Source: Actinomycetota bacterium
Lineage (GTDB): Bacteria > Actinomycetota > Actinomycetes > Nanopelagicales > Nanopelagicaceae
Length of the DNA: 64,000 bases
Direction of reading: 5' to 3'
Assembly (NCBI GenBank): GCA_009698675.1
Contig: WLPT01000006.1
Span: forward strand, 31,607-95,606
Shown here: positions 61,010 through 64,000 of the stretch, piece after piece
How positions within the stretch are numbered: the first letter of the stretch is position 1
How the letters are laid out: each line of letters opens with the position of its first letter
Translations under genes and position numbers: made by a program
Notes under the pieces: model-generated
Told to the model about the DNA's origin: nothing
The model's database searches: none
Seen by the model: the letters and a program-made list of their open reading frames with translations, nothing else

Positions 61010-61855
61010 CTACTGGCTAGTTGCCCGCGCTGCCCTTTTGACCTTATTGGTGAAGCGTTTAATCCTCTTATTCTGCGCGATTACAGAAACCCCATTAATT
61101 GAGTAGGTAAAAGGCATAAACATTCGCTGGCCATCAAATAGATTAATAATTAGCGCCGACTTCTCAGTCAAAACTTTAAAGACCACCATCGCTACGAGAA
61201 TGCCGAGTCCAAAAAGAGTTGGCTTCAACAGCGCATCTGAATAGACAAAGAGCCCGGTAAATCCATTACTTCGAAGGCTTGAATACATCGCCTCGTTAGA
61301 GGCAAGGGCAGGGCCATGTAATTTTGAATTTATGAAGGGCTCAAGTTTAAGTGTCATAATTAGTAAAAACGGTTGCATCATGCAATAGAAATAGATGGGC
61401 ATCACCGTTAGTGAGACGAAGAGAATTGGAAACTTTATCCATGGGGCTCTCGGATCTCCTGCTTTAATAGATTGGATACGGCCAACCTCAACTCTGCCAG
61501 CCGGAATCTCAACAACCCCATGTATAAGAGTTGCCCGCACTGGGGTTCGAATGAATCTGCCCGTCTTTAATATGAGAACCTCACCATCAATAGCTACTCC
61601 GTCAGATCCGTAAGTTTTACCTTGTGGAGTTTTTCCTCTTACTGCTCGACTAAAACGCATCAGGAGCCAAGGTAACCCGACAAAAATAATAGGAACAATA
61701 ACGATGGTGCTTAACCAGTCAGTTAGTTTTGCACTCTTACTATCCGGGGAGGTTACGTTGGCATAAATGCCATAGGGGATAATTACGCACGTCCAAATAA
61801 CCCACTTCTTGCTAACGACATATGGGCGACCAAATGGATTGCGCATGAATCTCAT
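61010..61855 (-). CDS. polytopic membrane protein of unknown function
   Basis: 281 residues with about four hydrophobic segments (~18-32, 48-65, 142-172, 212-232). A loop between (~75-135) is a small soluble region reading VAIDGEVLILKTGRFIRTPVRATL, perhaps a PH-like or beta domain. The C-terminus is strongly basic (NKRIKRFTNKVKRAARATSQ). No motif identifies it. It follows tsaC on the same strand by 41 bp. Confidence 0.7.
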   Translation of the reverse strand: MRFMRNPFGRPYVVSKKWVIWTCVIIPYGIYANVTSPDSKSAKLTDWLSTIVIVPIIFVGLPWLLMRFSRAVRGKTPQGKTYGSDGVAIDGEVLILKTGRFIRTPVRATLIHGVVEIPAGRVEVGRIQSIKAGDPRAPWIKFPILFVSLTVMPIYFYCMMQPFLLIMTLKLEPFINSKLHGPALASNEAMYSSLRSNGFTGLFVYSDALLKPTLFGLGILVAMVVFKVLTEKSALIINLFDGQRMFMPFTYSINGVSVIAQNKRIKRFTNKVKRAARATSQ

Positions 61856-61896
61856 GCCAGAAAATTAGCAATCATTGGTTAGATTGAATAGGTTTT

Positions 61897-62865
61897 TTAT
61901 CGCCCATTGGCTGCGCGAGCTAATCGATCCCTGATGGCCACTGCGATGCCATCGCCCTTGGGCTGGATAACGACGACTTCGGCCACAGCATCTGTGTCGG
62001 CTTTGCGAAGTGATTCATATAGGAGATGGGCAAACTCTTGCGCAGTGGCAGGTGCCGACAGACGGATTACACCTGGTGGGGTTGGGATATCGGCGAGGGC
62101 AATCAGCCCTTGTCCTGCTTGCGCAGTTACATCTAAGAAGATCTTGGCCGAAGGTGCATAGTGATTTTCGAGTGAGCCGCTTACGCGGATGTCGTTGCCT
62201 GAATTCTTTAGCTCTGAAATATCTGTTGAAATTCTTATCATCTGCTCGGTGATCGCACCTGGTCGCAGTATTCGTGGAGCATCTCCAGTGCAGTCGATGA
62301 TCGTTGATTCAACGCCAACCTCGCATGCACCGCCGTCGAGAATTAGATCTCGTGGATCTAAATACTCGCCGATCTCTTGGTCTACGGCTTTGGCGGTAGT
62401 TGGTGAGACCTGGCCAAAGCGATTTGCACTTGGTGCGGCGATACCTTTACCACCGAGCTTTTCAAAGGCTTGAAGAAGTCCACGTGCAACAACGTGATCG
62501 GGAACTCGAATACCAACGCTCTCTTGGCCACCGGTAATAAAATCCTGCGCTAATTCGGTGCGCGGCAAAATTAACGTCATCGGCCCTGGCCAAAAATCTC
62601 GCGCTAGGGCAATTGCATATGTCGGAATCTCTTTTGCCCAATCACCCATTCGATCCATCGCTGAGATATGCACGATTAATGGATGATCCGCGGGGCGGCC
62701 TTTAACGGCATAGATGCGTGCAATCGCATCGGCATTGCAGGCATCGGCGCCAAGGCCATAGACCGTCTCGGTTGGAAAGGCCACTAAATTGCCCGCAATC
62801 ACCTTACTTGCTGCGATCTGCAGTGATTCGGCAGAGCAGTTAGATTGAAACTGGGATTGGCTCAC
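61897..62865 (-). CDS. tsaC: L-threonylcarbamoyladenylate synthase (TsaC/Sua5)
   Basis: 322 residues, the long Sua5 form. The YrdC domain has VAFPTETVYGLGADA, IYAVKGRPADHPL (K-x-R), PGPMTLIL, GIAAPSANRFGQVSPT and VGVESTIIDC. The ~100-residue C-terminal Sua5 domain follows (SGSLENHYAPSAKIFLDV). It makes threonylcarbamoyl-AMP for t6A in ANN-decoding tRNAs. Confidence 0.93.
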   Translation of the reverse strand: MSQSQFQSNCSAESLQIAASKVIAGNLVAFPTETVYGLGADACNADAIARIYAVKGRPADHPLIVHISAMDRMGDWAKEIPTYAIALARDFWPGPMTLILPRTELAQDFITGGQESVGIRVPDHVVARGLLQAFEKLGGKGIAAPSANRFGQVSPTTAKAVDQEIGEYLDPRDLILDGGACEVGVESTIIDCTGDAPRILRPGAITEQMIRISTDISELKNSGNDIRVSGSLENHYAPSAKIFLDVTAQAGQGLIALADIPTPPGVIRLSAPATAQEFAHLLYESLRKADTDAVAEVVVIQPKGDGIAVAIRDRLARAANGR

Positions 62866-62933
62866 TCGCTAATTCTCTCACTATTCTCAGTATTAATTAA
62901 CGCAGAATCCAGAGAATACGCGATACTTAATAC

Positions 62934-63656
62934 ATGAAAACTAAATCATTTCGCAGTTTCGCCGCCCTGACCGTTGCTTCTTCGCTGATCGGAGGAGCTG
63001 CCCTTGCAATGCCGGCTAGCGCTGCAGTTGCACCTAGCCGATACATAACTATTAATGCATCGGGTAGTACCAATGTTGTTCCAGATGCCGTGCGAATTAC
63101 TGCAACGGTCTCGGTTGTTGGCAAAACATCGAAAGAGGCACTTGCAGCTGCATCGACAACGTCGGCAGCTGTTCGCAGCGCGTTAACTTCAAATAATATT
63201 CTTGCTAAAGAGATCGCAACTCAATCAGTCACGGTCTATCCCGAGTACACATATCCAGCCAATGAGACTCCAGTGATTTCTGGCTACCGCGCCTCACAAG
63301 GATTTAACATCACGGTTAAAGCAGCCGCTAACGCCGGCGCAGTTGTCGATGCGATTGTTGCCGCAGGTGGCGATAATCTTCAGGTCAATGGTGTTAGCCC
63401 CTTTGTGTTAAACAATGACAAGGCGACACAGTCAGCACGTGTTATAGCCGTTACCCGCGCCAAGGCCAAAGCTACTTCTTATGCTCGTCTACTTGGAATC
63501 AAGCTCGGTAAAGTTGTCTATCTTGAAGAGAGCTCAACTCCAGTGGACTACCCAATCTATTCAACGATGGCCAAAGCCGATTCAACGGCAACGGTTATCG
63601 ATCTCGGTGAACAGAAGGTCACTGTTTCAGTCACAATTCGATGGGCACTCGCGTAG
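62934..63656 (+). CDS. secreted SIMPL-domain (DUF541) protein
   Basis: 240 residues. A signal peptide (LTVASSLIGGAALAMPASA) precedes a SIMPL domain: ITINASGSTNVVPDAVRITATVSVVGKTSKEALAA, then YRASQGFNITVK and AVTRAKAKATSYARLLGIKLGKVVYLEE. Bacterial members are linked to oxidative-stress tolerance, but the biochemical role is unknown. It is monocistronic; no other gene is in the 87 bp to tRNA-Glu. Confidence 0.85.
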   Translation: MKTKSFRSFAALTVASSLIGGAALAMPASAAVAPSRYITINASGSTNVVPDAVRITATVSVVGKTSKEALAAASTTSAAVRSALTSNNILAKEIATQSVTVYPEYTYPANETPVISGYRASQGFNITVKAAANAGAVVDAIVAAGGDNLQVNGVSPFVLNNDKATQSARVIAVTRAKAKATSYARLLGIKLGKVVYLEESSTPVDYPIYSTMAKADSTATVIDLGEQKVTVSVTIRWALA

Positions 63657-63743
63657 TTCCAACAACGTAACACCCGTTTTCTGCGCTAATTAGTTGAGTT
63701 TGGTCGCCCGCGTATTGACGGGTACGATTGCCAAGCCTCAAAC

Positions 63744-63816
63744 GTCCCCATCGTCTAGGGGCCTAGGACATCGCCCTTTCACGGCGGTAACACGGGTTCG
63801 AATCCCGTTGGGGGCA
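63744..63816 (+). tRNA. tRNA-Glu (TTC anticodon)
   Basis: 73 nt: acceptor GTCCCCA/TGGGGGC (one T-G pair), anticodon loop CTTTCAC with TTC, T-arm ACGGGTTCGAATCCCGT. No encoded CCA. It is followed by tRNA-Asp 81 bp on; the two are probably co-transcribed. Confidence 0.95.
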
Positions 63817-63897
63817 CGCACCACAGTTGGATAGAAGTAGAGTAGTAACGGCTTTGAAGGTGACATAAGAGCCACTTATGTGACAGGTTTTAATCAA

Positions 63898-63971
63898 GGC
63901 CCGGTAGCGCAGTTGGTTAGCGCGCCGCCCTGTCACGGCGGAGGTCGCGGGTTCAAGTCCCGTCCGGGTCG
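63898..63971 (+). tRNA. tRNA-Asp (GTC anticodon)
   Basis: 74 nt: acceptor GGCCCGG/CCGGGTC, D-arm GCGCAGTTGGTTAGCGC, anticodon loop CTGTCAC with GTC, T-arm GCGGGTTCAAGTCCCGT. The discriminator is G, the key aspartate identity base. It is followed only by 29 bp of window. Confidence 0.95.
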
Positions 63972-64000
63972 CAAAGGTTTTGGTGTCGTACTTTTAATTA

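Noticed and set aside
1..64000. Prophage, transposon or integron in the 36-61 kb accessory block
   Set aside because: No transposase, integrase, terminal repeats or phage structural genes are seen; tRNA genes flank parts of it, but I found no attachment-site duplication.

Overview
The window looks like a chromosomal stretch from a small-genome, moderate-GC actinomycete. My best guess is a planktonic freshwater lineage of the Nanopelagicales (acI) type. The evidence is the gene content: carD, lpqE-like, mshA, mshD, glnR, ppk1 beside mutT1, nitrobindin, DUF4395, and the gpmA-YbjN-mshA and lpqE/carD/ispD neighbourhoods known from Mycobacterium and Streptomyces. The lineage is inferred from gene families and arrangement; no database search was run. 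Genes are densely packed with many 1-4 bp overlaps, and GTG/TTG starts are common. I see no phage, transposase or CRISPR array.

Layout. (1) 1-10 kb, housekeeping: mutT1-like and ppk1, a full-length LacZ-type GH2 beta-galactosidase, an SGNH hydrolase, then rlmB-cysS-ispF-ptsH. (2) 10-19.6 kb, a self-contained PTS/pyruvate island: E1alpha-E1beta-E2 of a 2-oxoacid dehydrogenase, PTS enzyme I, a SorC regulator, GutM, a glucitol-family PTS split into four genes, and an NAD-dependent SAF-domain dehydrogenase in place of sorbitol-6-phosphate dehydrogenase. With the HPr gene it carries the general PTS proteins and one complete transporter. (3) 19.6-22.6 kb: a canonical ispD, then the remaining half of the carD cluster, including a second, degenerate IspD-family protein at the ancestral ispD position. 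(4) 22.6-36 kb, core metabolism: gpmA, YbjN, mshA, asparaginase, nitrobindin, a 42-aa membrane protein, ygfZ, fur, DUF4395 preceded by a 25-codon Cys-ending leader ORF, a thioredoxin, glnR, a half-length mshD, two PLP enzymes, sugar enzymes and tRNA-Thr.

(5) 36-61 kb is the accessory part, almost entirely minus-strand secreted or membrane proteins. It holds a gametolysin-like metzincin; ApbE, an FMN-binding protein and a NOX-like bis-heme flavocytochrome; an OmpA-domain protein and a roughly 2,480-residue RTX haem peroxidase sharing a C-terminal module; an abundant-looking surface protein with a structured 5' leader; an ECF sigma factor fused to a transmembrane helix and an outside domain; an EXORDIUM-like protein; and a DUF916-like membrane protein with a histone-H1-like cytoplasmic tail beside two paralogous secreted proteins. 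(6) 61-64 kb returns to core genes (tsaC/sua5, SIMPL, tRNA-Glu, tRNA-Asp).

The strongest candidates for something undescribed are four. First, the NOX-like oxidase, flavinylation module and calcium-binding animal-type peroxidase, which resemble the parts of a eukaryotic dual oxidase. Second, the membrane-tethered sigma factor next to the surface-layer-like gene. Third, the Cys-ending leader peptide and hairpin ahead of DUF4395-fur-ygfZ. Fourth, the PTS/dehydrogenase island inserted into the carD cluster, with an E2 lacking its catalytic histidine.
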